Both the position numbers and the translations under genes were made by a program. Source: Brevinema andersonii (GTDB lineage Bacteria > Spirochaetota > Brevinematia > Brevinematales > Brevinemataceae). From it: a stretch of 64,000 nt of DNA. The DNA is taken from assembly GCF_900112165.1 (NCBI RefSeq), contig NZ_FOKY01000003.1, forward strand, positions 1 through 64,000, read 5' to 3'. Within the stretch, counting starts at the first letter, position 1; the number at the start of each line of letters is the position of its first letter. Of this stretch, positions 8,938 through 17,703 are shown piece after piece. The notes beneath the pieces were generated by a model. It was not told where the DNA came from, ran no database searches, and worked only from the letters and a program-made list of their open reading frames with translations.

Positions 8938-10679
8938 AAGTTACGCCCATCAAGAAATTTTATCGGATATATCTTTTACAATACATAAAGGGGAAAAAAT
9001 CGGATTAATCGGACGTAATGGGCATGGAAAAACTACATTAATCCGTCTTCTAACCGGTATAGAATCTCCGGATTCAGGAAATATTCTATTTCCAAAAGAT
9101 TATAAAATATCCTATTTGAAACAAGAGCTTAATTTTACAGAAGATACAATTCTCAATGAAGTATTATCCGCAATGCCTGATAATGAATCTAAAGAAATCT
9201 GGAAAGCAGAAAAACTCTTATTCGGATTGGATTTTTCCGAAGATTTGTTATTCCAACCACCTAAAGTTTTGTCAGGCGGTTGGATGAATCGTTTAAATCT
9301 TGCTAAAGTTCTAATCAGCAATGCAGATATGCTTTTACTAGATGAGCCTACAAATCATCTGGATATTGTGACTTTGCATTGGCTGATTGATTTCCTCAAG
9401 TCTTGGCGAAAAGAACTCATTATCATTTCCCATGACAAATCTTTCATCAATGCCGTCACCAACCATACTCTTGCAATTCATCGAAAAAAAATAAAAAAAA
9501 TGAAAGGCAGTGTCGAAAAAATGTATGAACAAATCACTTTGGAAGAGGAAGTACACGAAAAAACACGACTGAATAATGAAAAAAAACGTCAGAGTATGGA
9601 AGATTTCATTGATCGCTTTCGAGCAAATTCCAATATGAGCGGCAGAGTTCAATCACGTATAAAATCATTGAAAAAACAAGAAAATATCAAACAATTAGAA
9701 AAAATACACAATTTGGAATTCAAATTTAATTTCCAACCGTTTGAATATAAAAACATAGGCAAAGTTACCGATTTAACATTCGGTTATGATGATACCTTGC
9801 TTATTAAAGATTTATCGTTTGAAATCGAAAAAGGAGATAAAATTGCCATCATAGGTAAAAATGGAAAAGGAAAATCCACTTTATTAAAACTATTAGCTGG
9901 ACACTTACAGCCGATTTCAGGAGCTATTAAGCTTCATCCTAAATTACTATCAGGATATTACGGACAATTGGGAGAACTAGAACTTCATTCTGGCAACACG
10001 ATTGAAGAAGAAATTTTATTATCCATGAAGTCAGGGGATAAAAAAATAGCACGATCTCTAGCAGGTATTATGCAGTTTGAAGGGCCTCTTGCTTTAAAAA
10101 AAATTCATGTACTATCAGGTGGAGAAAAAAGCTCGTGTCCTCCTAGCGAAACTTATAGCTACACCAGTTCAATGTTTATTTTTAGATGAGCCTTCGAATC
10201 ATCTGGATATGCAGTCAATAGATTCATTAATTGAAGCGTTAGAGATTTTTCCAGGAACTTCTATTTTCGTATCTCATAATAGATCAATCCTCAATATAGC
10301 AACAAAATTAATCGTATTTGATAATAATATGCCTTATGTTTATCGAGGAACATATCCTGATTTTTTAGCAAATCATGGATTTGAATCAGAAAAATCTAGT
10401 AATAAAATAAAAGACAAGAAAAAAAAGAAAATACCACAAAATTCTAAAGAATCAAAAAAAATATTAAAACAAGAAATTCAAGCATTAGAAATGGATATTC
10501 ATCAAAAAGAAATAGAAACTGGAATTCTCCAAACACAATTAGTTGAAGCCAGTGTAACAAATAAAAGTGAAATGATCAAAACTATTACTAATAAAATAAA
10601 TATAATTAATGCAGAATTAGAAAAAAATTATATTTTATTATCTCAAAAATATGATACCTTAGAAAAATTTCAAGAATAA
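8912..10679 (+). pseudogene. ABC-F family ATPase with a single-base frameshift
   Basis: A soluble twin-ATPase ABC-F protein of Uup/YdiF type, acting on ribosomes. The first frame (8912-10189) carries Walker A GRNGHGKTT, signature LSGGWMNR, Walker B MLLLDEPTNHLD, the inter-domain helix with SGRVQSRIKSLKK, and second Walker A GKNGKGKST. It fails inside the second signature, LSGGEK. The rest (ARVLLAKLIA, CLFLDEPSNHLD, HNRSI and a lysine-rich coiled-coil tail) continues in another frame to 10679. The break is in a six-A run at 10125-10130; five A would restore LSGGEKARVLL. Joined, it would be about 589 residues, normal for the family. It may be a real mutation, a sequencing error in a homopolymer, or a gene rescued by slippage. 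The start overlaps pepT. Confidence 0.85.
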
Positions 10680-10682
10680 AAT

Positions 10683-11210
10683 TTATTCTAACAAAAAAAT
10701 ACCAATTTTCTCTAACGACAAAGAAGGGGTTTTTTTTATTTCTTCAAAAGAACCAGCCATATGAATTGCTAGTAAATTAGGCATGACCAGTCGAATATAC
10801 ATAAATGATAGAGTTCCTTGATAATCATAAGAAAATATTGCCTCATTAGGATTGAGAGCTTGTATAAGGGTAAGACGATAAGTATAATGTTTTTCATTTT
10901 GAGTATTTTTATTATAAGGATATATTGAAATAGAAATATTATTGCTAATAAATGAAGCAGTAATTTTTTCAATAACTCCCTTACCTGTATGTTTATAAAA
11001 TTTCAAACGCCAAAATGTATTATTGAGATTGGATAAAAGACTAATAGAATTTACTAAGTCAGGAATATGAGAAGATTTATATGTAGTAATGAAACTAATA
11101 TTATTGGTAGTATCTATTTCTGGATTATTATTTTGAACAGTAGCCTCATACCCCATACTATATCCATATAACGGTAATATACTTAATAAAAAAAAGCATT
11201 GTATCTTCAT
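10683..11210 (-). CDS. hypothetical exported protein
   Basis: A 175-residue protein not recognised from any family. Residues 1-19 (KIQCFFLLSILPLYGYSMG) look like a signal peptide. The mature part is rich in Asn, Ser, Thr and Ile, with alternating hydrophobic residues that suggest beta structure, and no Cys for lipidation at the cleavage site. It converges with the ABC-F gene, with only 3 bases between the stop codons. It may form a small group of envelope genes with the beta-barrel protein upstream on the same strand (11312-11896). The stretch 11211-11311 is empty. Confidence 0.65.
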   Translation of the reverse strand: MKIQCFFLLSILPLYGYSMGYEATVQNNNPEIDTTNNISFITTYKSSHIPDLVNSISLLSNLNNTFWRLKFYKHTGKGVIEKITASFISNNISISIYPYNKNTQNEKHYTYRLTLIQALNPNEAIFSYDYQGTLSFMYIRLVMPNLLAIHMAGSFEEIKKTPSLSLEKIGIFLLE

Positions 11211-11311
11211 TGTTATTCCAAGTTTAAAATTCTATTTTATATTATATATTATTTTTAATTTTTAAGCTAATATTTTATTATTGCCTACAAAATCAGGCTA
11301 CTTATAAAAAA

Positions 11312-11896
11312 TTAAAATGTACCTCCTAAATTGAAACCATAGTATAATGCTTGTTTAGAGGCTCTTGTATAAAAAGTTCCAAAATTAAAACTGAGCGAAA
11401 TAGAATTTTCAAACTTATAATGATATCGAAATCCCATATTCGCCTCGAAAGAATATCCAAAATGATTTCTCAAAAAGGCAGAAGTATCGGTATTATTTTT
11501 GAGAGGATCTGTATAACTGTCTACATGAATACTACTGATGACTATCCCTGAAGCTATATTCATATTGCCCGTCCAGCCCATACCGATATGATCTTTACGC
11601 TTATCGAACATATAAAAACCGAATCCTACTTGGGAAAGATATGCAAAAGATGAATCTTGAAATCCAGAAATCGGCATATCGAGTTTCATAGATAACAGCA
11701 TTTTATTTCTGAAATAAAAATATACAGAGCTACCGGCAAAAGTTTCAATATCCAATACTAAAACTGGAATAGTCCCGCCTCCTAAAGAAGTAATCCCACC
11801 TACTCCCATAGTCAACGCCATTTTCGGCATAGGCTTGTACGCCCCTATGGAGTAACCCATCGTAGGTATTAATAAAAATAACCATACTCTTTTCAT
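11312..11896 (-). CDS. putative outer-membrane beta-barrel protein
   Basis: A 194-residue protein with a signal peptide (MKRVWLFLLIPTMGYSIGA). It then has repeated amphipathic strands rich in Gly, Tyr and Phe (for example GFGFYMFDKRKDHIGMGW and FENSISLSFNFGTFYTR) and ends in Phe (YYGFNLGGTF). A terminal aromatic after alternating residues is the usual signal for BAM-dependent barrel assembly. It is most likely a small outer-membrane protein of 8 or so strands, function unknown. The start is supported by AAGGAGG five bases upstream. A perfect 15-bp inverted repeat lies in its leader. Confidence 0.7.
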   Translation of the reverse strand: MKRVWLFLLIPTMGYSIGAYKPMPKMALTMGVGGITSLGGGTIPVLVLDIETFAGSSVYFYFRNKMLLSMKLDMPISGFQDSSFAYLSQVGFGFYMFDKRKDHIGMGWTGNMNIASGIVISSIHVDSYTDPLKNNTDTSAFLRNHFGYSFEANMGFRYHYKFENSISLSFNFGTFYTRASKQALYYGFNLGGTF

Positions 11897-11924
11897 GCAG
11901 CCTCCTTAAGTCTAGACTTTATAA

Positions 11925-11960
11925 AAACAGCATTAAGAAGGGATATCTTAATGCTGTTTT
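11925..11960 (-). promoter_or_regulatory. 15-bp perfect inverted repeat in the leader of the barrel gene
   Basis: AAAACAGCATTAAGA and its exact complement, separated by a six-base loop, lie 29-64 bases upstream of the barrel protein start. On the minus strand the stem ends in five T, so it could act as an attenuator-type terminator. It could also be an operator. No gene ends just before it on either strand. Confidence 0.5.
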
Positions 11961-12121
11961 ATGAAAAGTGCATTAAATTATGCTCATTATACTAAAAATA
12001 AAGTTCAATGTCAACCCTATTTTAATAGCAAAGCTATCTTGCACTTAATCAAGGCATTGGCAAAATTTAAATGAGATGTTATAATTTTAAGCATAAATTT
12101 TCAAGCTCAAGGAGCTTAATA

Positions 12122-13075
12122 ATGTTCCAAAAACTCAAAAATATGACAATTGGAGCTGTAGCTACTTCTTTAGGAGCTGCTACCCTAGCACAAGTTTATT
12201 ACTTAACAGGCGGATTTTCCTGGTTACGTCATTTTTTTATGTGTTTTGCCGGTTTTATGGCATCTCTTGCAATGTTAAGAGTATTACTTTTTTTTCCCAG
12301 TTAAAGAAGAGAATATAAAAATCCTATTTTAGCCAGTCTATATGCAACAATTACTATGTGTTTGATGTTGTTTGCATCCTATCTACAACTTTATTTCCCA
12401 TGGTTTTCTACGTTGTTATTTTTTTTGCTGTATGTGTCTATATCATGCTAATTATTATTTTTATTTTTTATCATTTTATCCATAATTTTAATATAGATAA
12501 ATTTTTGCCAAGTACTTATGTAACTCCCTTAGGGCTTCTTGTATCAACAGTAGTAGGGTATGCCTTTTTTCCCGATTTTTGGTACGCTCCATATTCATCT
12601 ATGGTATTATTATGTATTTTTTTATGTTGATGCTCTTAATTTACAGACTTGTAACAAGACCTGTTCCTGTATCACTTATCCACACCAAAACTATATTATT
12701 AGCACCATGTTCACTTTGTGTTCTTACTTATCTTAATTTTATTTCCATTGATAATCTAAAAAATGCAGTTAATTCAGAATTTGTTCTCATTCTATACGGT
12801 CTCGTATTTTTATCTCTTGTTTATATTTTGACCCATCTTTTCGATTTTTTTCTATTGCGTTTACTCCAGGATTTGCAGGATTAACATTTCCTATGGCTAT
12901 TGGCACTTTAGCTTCAAGAAATGTTGCTTTATATTTTATGAACATTGAAAACAGTTCAACCTTGGGAAACATTATCATGAACATTATGGGAATTCAAATG
13001 TTTATTTCAACAGCTTTCATTGGCATAGTACTTTTCAATTTCAAAAAGATTTTTCTTGATTCTTTAAAATCCTAA
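12122..13075 (+). pseudogene. TDT/TehA-SLAC1 family transporter pseudogene
   Basis: The start is good (AAGGAG then ATG at 12122) and reads MFQKLKNMTIGAVATSLGAA before a stop at 12304. Membrane segments continue in other frames, for example MLMLLIYRLVTRPVPVSLIH near 12625. Near 12862-12900 a shifted frame gives IAFTPGFAGLTFPMAIGTLA, the conserved block of the tellurite-resistance/dicarboxylate transporter (TDT) family. At least three frame changes are needed. Originally about 310 residues and ten membrane helices, as usual for the family. Non-functional as read. Confidence 0.8.
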
Positions 13076-13101
13076 AGCAGTATATTATTTTACTGGATTA
13101 A

Positions 13102-13130
13102 TTGACAAAAATAAAATAATATATTATATT
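13102..13130 (+). promoter_or_regulatory. promoter of the exported protein gene at 13165
   Basis: TTGACA (13102-13107), 17-bp spacer, TATATT (13125-13130). About 35 bases separate it from the ATG, with AAGGAG in between. Confidence 0.65.
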
Positions 13131-13164
13131 ATATTAATAAGTACCCTTACTTAAGGAGCATTTA

Positions 13165-13623
13165 ATGCTTAGAATATTAATATTGCTATTTTTTGCTATG
13201 CCAATCTATTCTCAAGCTGATTTATCAGGATATATATTCAGCAATCAGACTGTGACTTATGAGATTTCAAATACTACTTGGAAATTAAGTATTCATGATC
13301 CAGTTACTAGGTCCATTAGTAATGTCAGAATGGTTATAGGATATCGTGATTCTAAGCTTACAAATATTAACAATATAGAGTTTACTATATTGACGCCTAG
13401 TAATCAGGTATGTCCTTATTTGTTAGTGTTTAATACAACAAACGGAACAAAATCATTTGTAAATGTTGTTGGTAGTAGTAGATTACAAAGTAAGTTTTTA
13501 GTTTTTGAATTAATGACAATGATGTCTAATACTAATAATTATCTAGATTACATTAATACTAAGATAACAAATACAGATATTGCTGATTTAACTACTCAAG
13601 AAGAATATGCTACAGAATATTAA
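13165..13623 (+). CDS. hypothetical exported protein
   Basis: A 152-residue protein with a signal peptide (MLRILILLFFAMPIYSQA, cleavage near 18) followed by a beta-rich domain (SNQTVTYEISNTTWKLSI) and an Asn/Thr-rich C-terminus. No family recognised. It resembles the exported protein at 10683-11210 in general style (Asn-rich, beta-type, same size class), but I cannot show homology by eye. It has its own promoter and a strong ribosome site. It converges with ribBA, with 9 bases between the stops. Confidence 0.7.
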   Translation: MLRILILLFFAMPIYSQADLSGYIFSNQTVTYEISNTTWKLSIHDPVTRSISNVRMVIGYRDSKLTNINNIEFTILTPSNQVCPYLLVFNTTNGTKSFVNVVGSSRLQSKFLVFELMTMMSNTNNYLDYINTKITNTDIADLTTQEEYATEY

Positions 13624-13632
13624 TTATAAAAA

Positions 13633-14811
13633 CTACAAAGAAATATGTCCCATTTTCTCTTTTTTAGTTTTCAAATATTTTTTATTATGTTCATTTATTG
13701 TGCTATGCAGAGCTATTGGAACCACAGGAATTTTCATATTTTTTATATATTCAATTTTCTTAGGATTATTACTGAGTAAACGAATAGAATTAATATTAAA
13801 ATATTTTAAAAACTGATAAGCTATCTCATAAGATCTCAAATCATCAGAATAGCCAACAATATGATTAGCTTCAATTGTATCAAATCCTTTTTCTTGTTCT
13901 GCATAAGCTTTTATTTTATTGAATAATCCAATACCTCTGCCTTCCTGGCGTAAATAAATTAACAAACCCTCACCCTCTTCTTGAATTTTCTGTAAAGCAT
14001 GATGCAACTGCTCTTTACAATCACAGCGTAAAGAATGCATAATATCACCTGTAAAACACTCCGAATGAATGCGCACAAGAAGATTTTCTTTATTTTGAAT
14101 ATTGCCCTTACTTAATATGATATGTTCTCTATTATCTATGGCATTACTAAAAGCCCAAATTTTAAAATCTCCAAACTCCGTTGGAAGTTTTGCTAGAGAT
14201 TCTAATGTAATTAATGTCTCATTTTCTACTCTATATTTAACTAAATCTTCAATAGAAATAAGCGGTATTTCCAAATCCCGTGACAAAATTTCCAGTTGAG
14301 GCAATCGTGACATTGTTCCATCAGCATTAATAATTTCACAAATAACTCCAACTTCACTAAACCCACAAATACGACATAAATCAATAACAGCCTCAGTATG
14401 CCCGCGCCGTTCTAAAACCCCATTCTCTTTAGCAATCAAAGGGAAAACATGCCCCGGACTATAAAAATCAGATGCTTGAGAAGAAGCAGAAACCATTTTT
14501 TTTATGGTTGCTGTCCTTTCAAAAGCACTAATGCCTGTCGTAGAACCAATCATATCAATACTTTGGGTAAATGCGGTCATATGGGGATCTGTATTTGACA
14601 ATAATGTCAGTCCTAATTGTTCTGCCTTATTTTTAGACACAGGAGTACATACTAAGCCTTTCCCTTTTGTGATAAACAAATTCATAATTTCCGGAGTTAA
14701 TATATCCGCAGGAATAACAAAATCCCCTTCATTTTCACGATTTTCATCATCTACAATAATAATCGGACGACCTAATTTAAGAGCACTAAGAGCACTTTCT
14801 ATTGTATCCAT
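13633..14811 (-). CDS. ribBA: bifunctional DHBP synthase / GTP cyclohydrolase II
   Basis: A 392-residue fusion supplying both starting branches of riboflavin synthesis. Residues 1-200 are DHBP synthase: DDENRENEGD (about 21-30), STTGISA and RRGHTEA (about 136-142) are kept. Residues 205-392 are GTP cyclohydrolase II, with the zinc Cys set CFTGDIMHSLRCDC and RQEGRGIGL. Two arginines that are usual in the DHBP synthase half are replaced: the block normally written RPGH[VI]FPL[RK]A reads SPGHVFPLIA at 118-127. This could weaken the first activity. Last gene of ribH-ribD-ribE-ribBA. The start has AAGGAAA upstream. Confidence 0.92.
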   Translation of the reverse strand: MDTIESALSALKLGRPIIIVDDENRENEGDFVIPADILTPEIMNLFITKGKGLVCTPVSKNKAEQLGLTLLSNTDPHMTAFTQSIDMIGSTTGISAFERTATIKKMVSASSQASDFYSPGHVFPLIAKENGVLERRGHTEAVIDLCRICGFSEVGVICEIINADGTMSRLPQLEILSRDLEIPLISIEDLVKYRVENETLITLESLAKLPTEFGDFKIWAFSNAIDNREHIILSKGNIQNKENLLVRIHSECFTGDIMHSLRCDCKEQLHHALQKIQEEGEGLLIYLRQEGRGIGLFNKIKAYAEQEKGFDTIEANHIVGYSDDLRSYEIAYQFLKYFNINSIRLLSNNPKKIEYIKNMKIPVVPIALHSTINEHNKKYLKTKKEKMGHISL

Positions 14812-14826
14812 AATTATTTCCTTAAT

Positions 14827-15462
14827 TTATATAAATCCATGTTTTATTAATGACTCCTTAGTTAAAGAAGTATTATTGTAAGATATTAATTTTTCTAACT
14901 GCTTGGCAATGATATCTGTTTCAATATTTACTGAATCACCTATTTTTTTCAATCCTAAAGTAATATTCTTTAATGTATGTGGAATAACAGATATCGAAAA
15001 TAAATTTTTTTCTTCTGAAATCACCGTTAAACTCGCTCCATCGACAGCAATTCGCCCTTTTTCAGTGATATATTTTCCATAGGGGCTAGGAACAGAAATC
15101 TGAAACACAGACGCTATACCATGTATTTCCATTTTTTGAATAATACCCGTACAATCTACATCTCCAAGTACTAGATGCCCTCCTAAAAAGTCTTCCATAG
15201 TTAATGATTTTTCTAAATTTACCCAATCACCTGTACAAGCATTCTTAAAAGTGCTGCGGTTGAGGGTTTCAAACATCAAATCTGCAGAAAATGAAACATT
15301 ATCAAACGAAATAACAGTTAAGCAGACACCAGATGTAGAAATACTATCTCCTATTTGGATTCGCTCCAAAATTTTAGATGCAGTAATAGTTAATTGTAAT
15401 CCTTGATTAAGATGCTGAATTTGAGTAATTTGACCCATTTCTTGAACTAATCCGGTAAACAT
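14827..15462 (-). CDS. ribE: riboflavin synthase alpha chain
   Basis: A 211-residue protein catalysing dismutation of two 6,7-dimethyl-8-ribityllumazines to riboflavin. It shows the two tandem lumazine-binding repeats: MFTGLVQEMG start, SISTSGVCLTV (about 38-48), NLEKSLTMEDFLGGHLVLGD joining the halves, and IAVDGASLTV in the second repeat. Length fits the family (about 200-215). The start has GGAGAG upstream and overlaps the end of ribD by 16 bases, implying translational coupling. Confidence 0.93.
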   Translation of the reverse strand: MFTGLVQEMGQITQIQHLNQGLQLTITASKILERIQIGDSISTSGVCLTVISFDNVSFSADLMFETLNRSTFKNACTGDWVNLEKSLTMEDFLGGHLVLGDVDCTGIIQKMEIHGIASVFQISVPSPYGKYITEKGRIAVDGASLTVISEEKNLFSISVIPHTLKNITLGLKKIGDSVNIETDIIAKQLEKLISYNNTSLTKESLIKHGFI

Positions 15463-16571
15463 AGTTTCTCTCCAAAAAATAATGCCATATTATCTTCATC
15501 GCCAGGAAATAGTTTCCATAGAACATTATTCAGTTTTAAACTCTGATTCATTTCAGAACAATTTTGTCCAGACATCAAAGTATATGCTTTATTATCGCCT
15601 AGAATTCGGGGAGCAATAAAAAATACACCACCATCCGCATAATTACCTCTTAAAATCCTCGATATTAACCCTGTACCAGCTTCAACCAGCAAGGAATCAA
15701 TACCTAGTTCTGCACATTTCGCAAGAATAAAATCAACAGGAATTTCTTGATCATGATAACGGATAACTTGAGCCCCTGCATTTATACACTGAACAATATT
15801 GATATTATTTGTATATTTTTCACAGATAAAAAGAATAATCTTATCAGGATTTTCCTGAAAAACCCTGTATTCTATGGAACATTCACCTAATGGATCAATA
15901 ATAACCTTAAAAGGTTGATTAATAGCAGTTTTTGATGGCAAACGCACATTCAATTGAGGATTGTCATACTTTATCGTACCGATTGCAGTAAGAATCCCAC
16001 TCATACGGTAACGGAGTTTATGCACATACTCCTGAGCCATTTTATTACTAATCCACTGCGAATGTCCAGTTTTGCATGCTATTTTACCATCTATTGTAAT
16101 AGCATTTTTTACATACAAAAATGATTTTTGTTCCGTAACATATTTAAAAAAAGGAGCATTTAACGACCTACATTTGTCATTAAGAATTCCTATTTCCACC
16201 TCTATGTTAGCATCACGTAATTTTTGTACACTTTGACCTGCAACTAAGGGATTAGGATCCAGACAAGCAATAAATACCTTTTTTATTTTATTCTCTATAA
16301 TCAAATCAACACAAGGTGGAGTTTTACCATAATGAGTACAAGGTTCTAAAGTGACATAGAGATCCGCTCCGGTTATACTTTGATTGGCACTAGCAATTGC
16401 ATGAACTTCGGCATGAGGACCACCAAATTTTTGATGATATCCTTCACCAATTATGTTGTTATTCTTAACAAGAACAGCACCAACTAAAGGATTAGGAGAA
16501 GTTTTATTAATTCCCTTAAGAGCTAAATCAAAAGCTTTTTGCATATAATAAGAGCAAGAAAAAGATGTCAT
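15447..16571 (-). CDS. ribD: bifunctional pyrimidine deaminase/reductase
   Basis: A 374-residue riboflavin enzyme that deaminates and then reduces the pyrimidine from GTP. N-terminal zinc deaminase domain: GGPHAEVHA (about 46-54) and LEPCTHYGKTPPC (about 75-87). C-terminal reductase domain from about residue 145: KNAITIDGKIA and SLLVEAGTGL. No good ribosome site precedes the ATG at 16571, and the gap to ribH is only 2 bases, so it is probably translated by coupling. An internal ATG at codon 10 is an alternative start. Confidence 0.92.
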   Translation of the reverse strand: MTSFSCSYYMQKAFDLALKGINKTSPNPLVGAVLVKNNNIIGEGYHQKFGGPHAEVHAIASANQSITGADLYVTLEPCTHYGKTPPCVDLIIENKIKKVFIACLDPNPLVAGQSVQKLRDANIEVEIGILNDKCRSLNAPFFKYVTEQKSFLYVKNAITIDGKIACKTGHSQWISNKMAQEYVHKLRYRMSGILTAIGTIKYDNPQLNVRLPSKTAINQPFKVIIDPLGECSIEYRVFQENPDKIILFICEKYTNNINIVQCINAGAQVIRYHDQEIPVDFILAKCAELGIDSLLVEAGTGLISRILRGNYADGGVFFIAPRILGDNKAYTLMSGQNCSEMNQSLKLNNVLWKLFPGDEDNMALFFGEKLCLPD

Positions 16572-16573
16572 AA

Positions 16574-17038
16574 TTATTTTATTTTACTAAGCAAAGACAT
16601 CATTTCTAATAAACCTAATGCCGTATCAAATCCTTTATTTCCTGCTTTGGTGCCGGCACGTTCTACAGCTTGTTCGATTGTATTTGTAGTTAACACACCA
16701 AACATAATAGGCATTTGATGTTCCAAAGAAAGCGATGCAATCCCTTTAGAAACTTCAGCACATACATAGTCGAAATGCGGTGTACTGCCACGAATAACAG
16801 CACCTAACGTAATAATTCCATCATACTTTTTAGTTTGTGCTAAACATTTAGCAGCTAAAGGAATTTCAAATGCGCCTGGTACCCAGACAATATCAATATT
16901 TTCTTTAGAAACATCATGACGAATTAAAGCATCTTTTGCACCCTCAAGAAGCTTTGTACCAATAAAATCATTGAAACGTGATACAATAATGCCTATTTTT
17001 ACTGTTTTACTTACTACAAATTCACCCGAAAATACCAT
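16574..17038 (-). CDS. ribH: 6,7-dimethyl-8-ribityllumazine synthase
   Basis: A 154-residue lumazine synthase condensing DHBP with the ribityl-pyrimidine, usually as an icosahedral or pentameric assembly. Motifs: IVSRFND near the N-terminus, [24 protein letters not shown] (with the active-site His) and [10 protein letters not shown] chose the ATG at 17038, which has GAGGA just upstream. The ATG at 17050 lies on that ribosome site. First gene of the operon. Its roughly 30-base leader from the predicted promoter is too short for an FMN riboswitch. Confidence 0.92.
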   Translation of the reverse strand: MVFSGEFVVSKTVKIGIIVSRFNDFIGTKLLEGAKDALIRHDVSKENIDIVWVPGAFEIPLAAKCLAQTKKYDGIITLGAVIRGSTPHFDYVCAEVSKGIASLSLEHQMPIMFGVLTTNTIEQAVERAGTKAGNKGFDTALGLLEMMSLLSKIK

Positions 17039-17066
17039 ATCATTCCTCATAAATTAATAATATGAT

Positions 17067-17095
17067 ATTATATATTAATACAAAATAAATAGCAA
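17067..17095 (-). promoter_or_regulatory. promoter of the riboflavin operon
   Basis: Minus strand: TTGCTA (17090-17095), 17-bp spacer, TATAAT (17067-17072), about 30 bases before ribH. It is divergent to the promoter at 17101-17130. Confidence 0.55.
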
Positions 17096-17100
17096 ATAAT

Positions 17101-17130
17101 TTGACAAAACTACCATAAATCTATCATAAT
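17101..17130 (+). promoter_or_regulatory. promoter of the 17136 gene
   Basis: TTGACA (17101-17106), 18-bp spacer, CATAAT (17125-17130). The -10 box ends only five bases before the ATG at 17136, so the transcript may be leaderless. Confidence 0.5.
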
Positions 17131-17135
17131 ATACA

Positions 17136-17693
17136 ATGCGATATACAAATCTCGTTTTTTTAAATATTTTCATTTTTACTGTATTTTGGGCACAAAATAA
17201 TATGGATCATTTTTCTCAGATAAGAAGAAATTTACTGGGAACAAAATATCAATATATTTTATCTTTCGAAAAAAAACAAAATGAATATTTTTTAGATGAA
17301 AAGGCAAGTACAGAAGATCGATTGGTATATAGAGGAAATGTCTTAGATGAAAATGCAAAAATTATTTATTTATTTCGTTTTCAGCGACTAATCGGGTTTA
17401 TGTACATATGGGAAATTAACAAACAAAACAATTTTTTTATAGAACAACTGCAAATACTATTAAAAAGTAAATATCAAAATAATGGATCGAAAACTATAAA
17501 AACTAGTCAAGGTGAAATTTTTTATTACTTTTATTCCACTGCTGAACAGAAAGAAAAACACGAAATGATACACATTAATTTAGAACACATTTTATTTTCT
17601 GATGCGAATAATAAAAAAATTATTATTTTAGAATTCCAACCTTATGATGCAGATTCACTATTAAAAAATAAAATTTTAAATGAAGATATATAG
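17136..17693 (+). CDS. hypothetical exported protein
   Basis: A 185-residue protein of unknown family. The first 20 residues (MRYTNLVFLNIFIFTVFWAQ) form a signal peptide ending in an A-Q junction. The mature part is charged and aromatic, with several beta-like segments (FRFQRLIGFMYIWEI, EIFYYFYST). There is no ribosome site before the ATG, but the signal peptide supports this start. The stop lies 10 bases before trigger factor, so the two are probably co-transcribed. A role linked to folding or export is possible only by position. Confidence 0.65.
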   Translation: MRYTNLVFLNIFIFTVFWAQNNMDHFSQIRRNLLGTKYQYILSFEKKQNEYFLDEKASTEDRLVYRGNVLDENAKIIYLFRFQRLIGFMYIWEINKQNNFFIEQLQILLKSKYQNNGSKTIKTSQGEIFYYFYSTAEQKEKHEMIHINLEHILFSDANNKKIIILEFQPYDADSLLKNKILNEDI

Positions 17694-17703
17694 GAGTTAA
17701 TCA

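Noticed and set aside
10107-10679. Separate short ABC protein gene
   Set aside because: It is the C-terminal third of the ABC-F gene in a shifted frame, with the signature motif split between the two frames. Its apparent start has no ribosome site.
12358-12884. Two or three small membrane protein genes
   Set aside because: The frames lack ribosome sites and together spell one TDT-family transporter when frameshifts are allowed.
17039-17135. FMN riboswitch before the riboflavin operon
   Set aside because: The gap between the divergent genes is under 100 bases and already holds two promoters. The conserved riboswitch core is not there.
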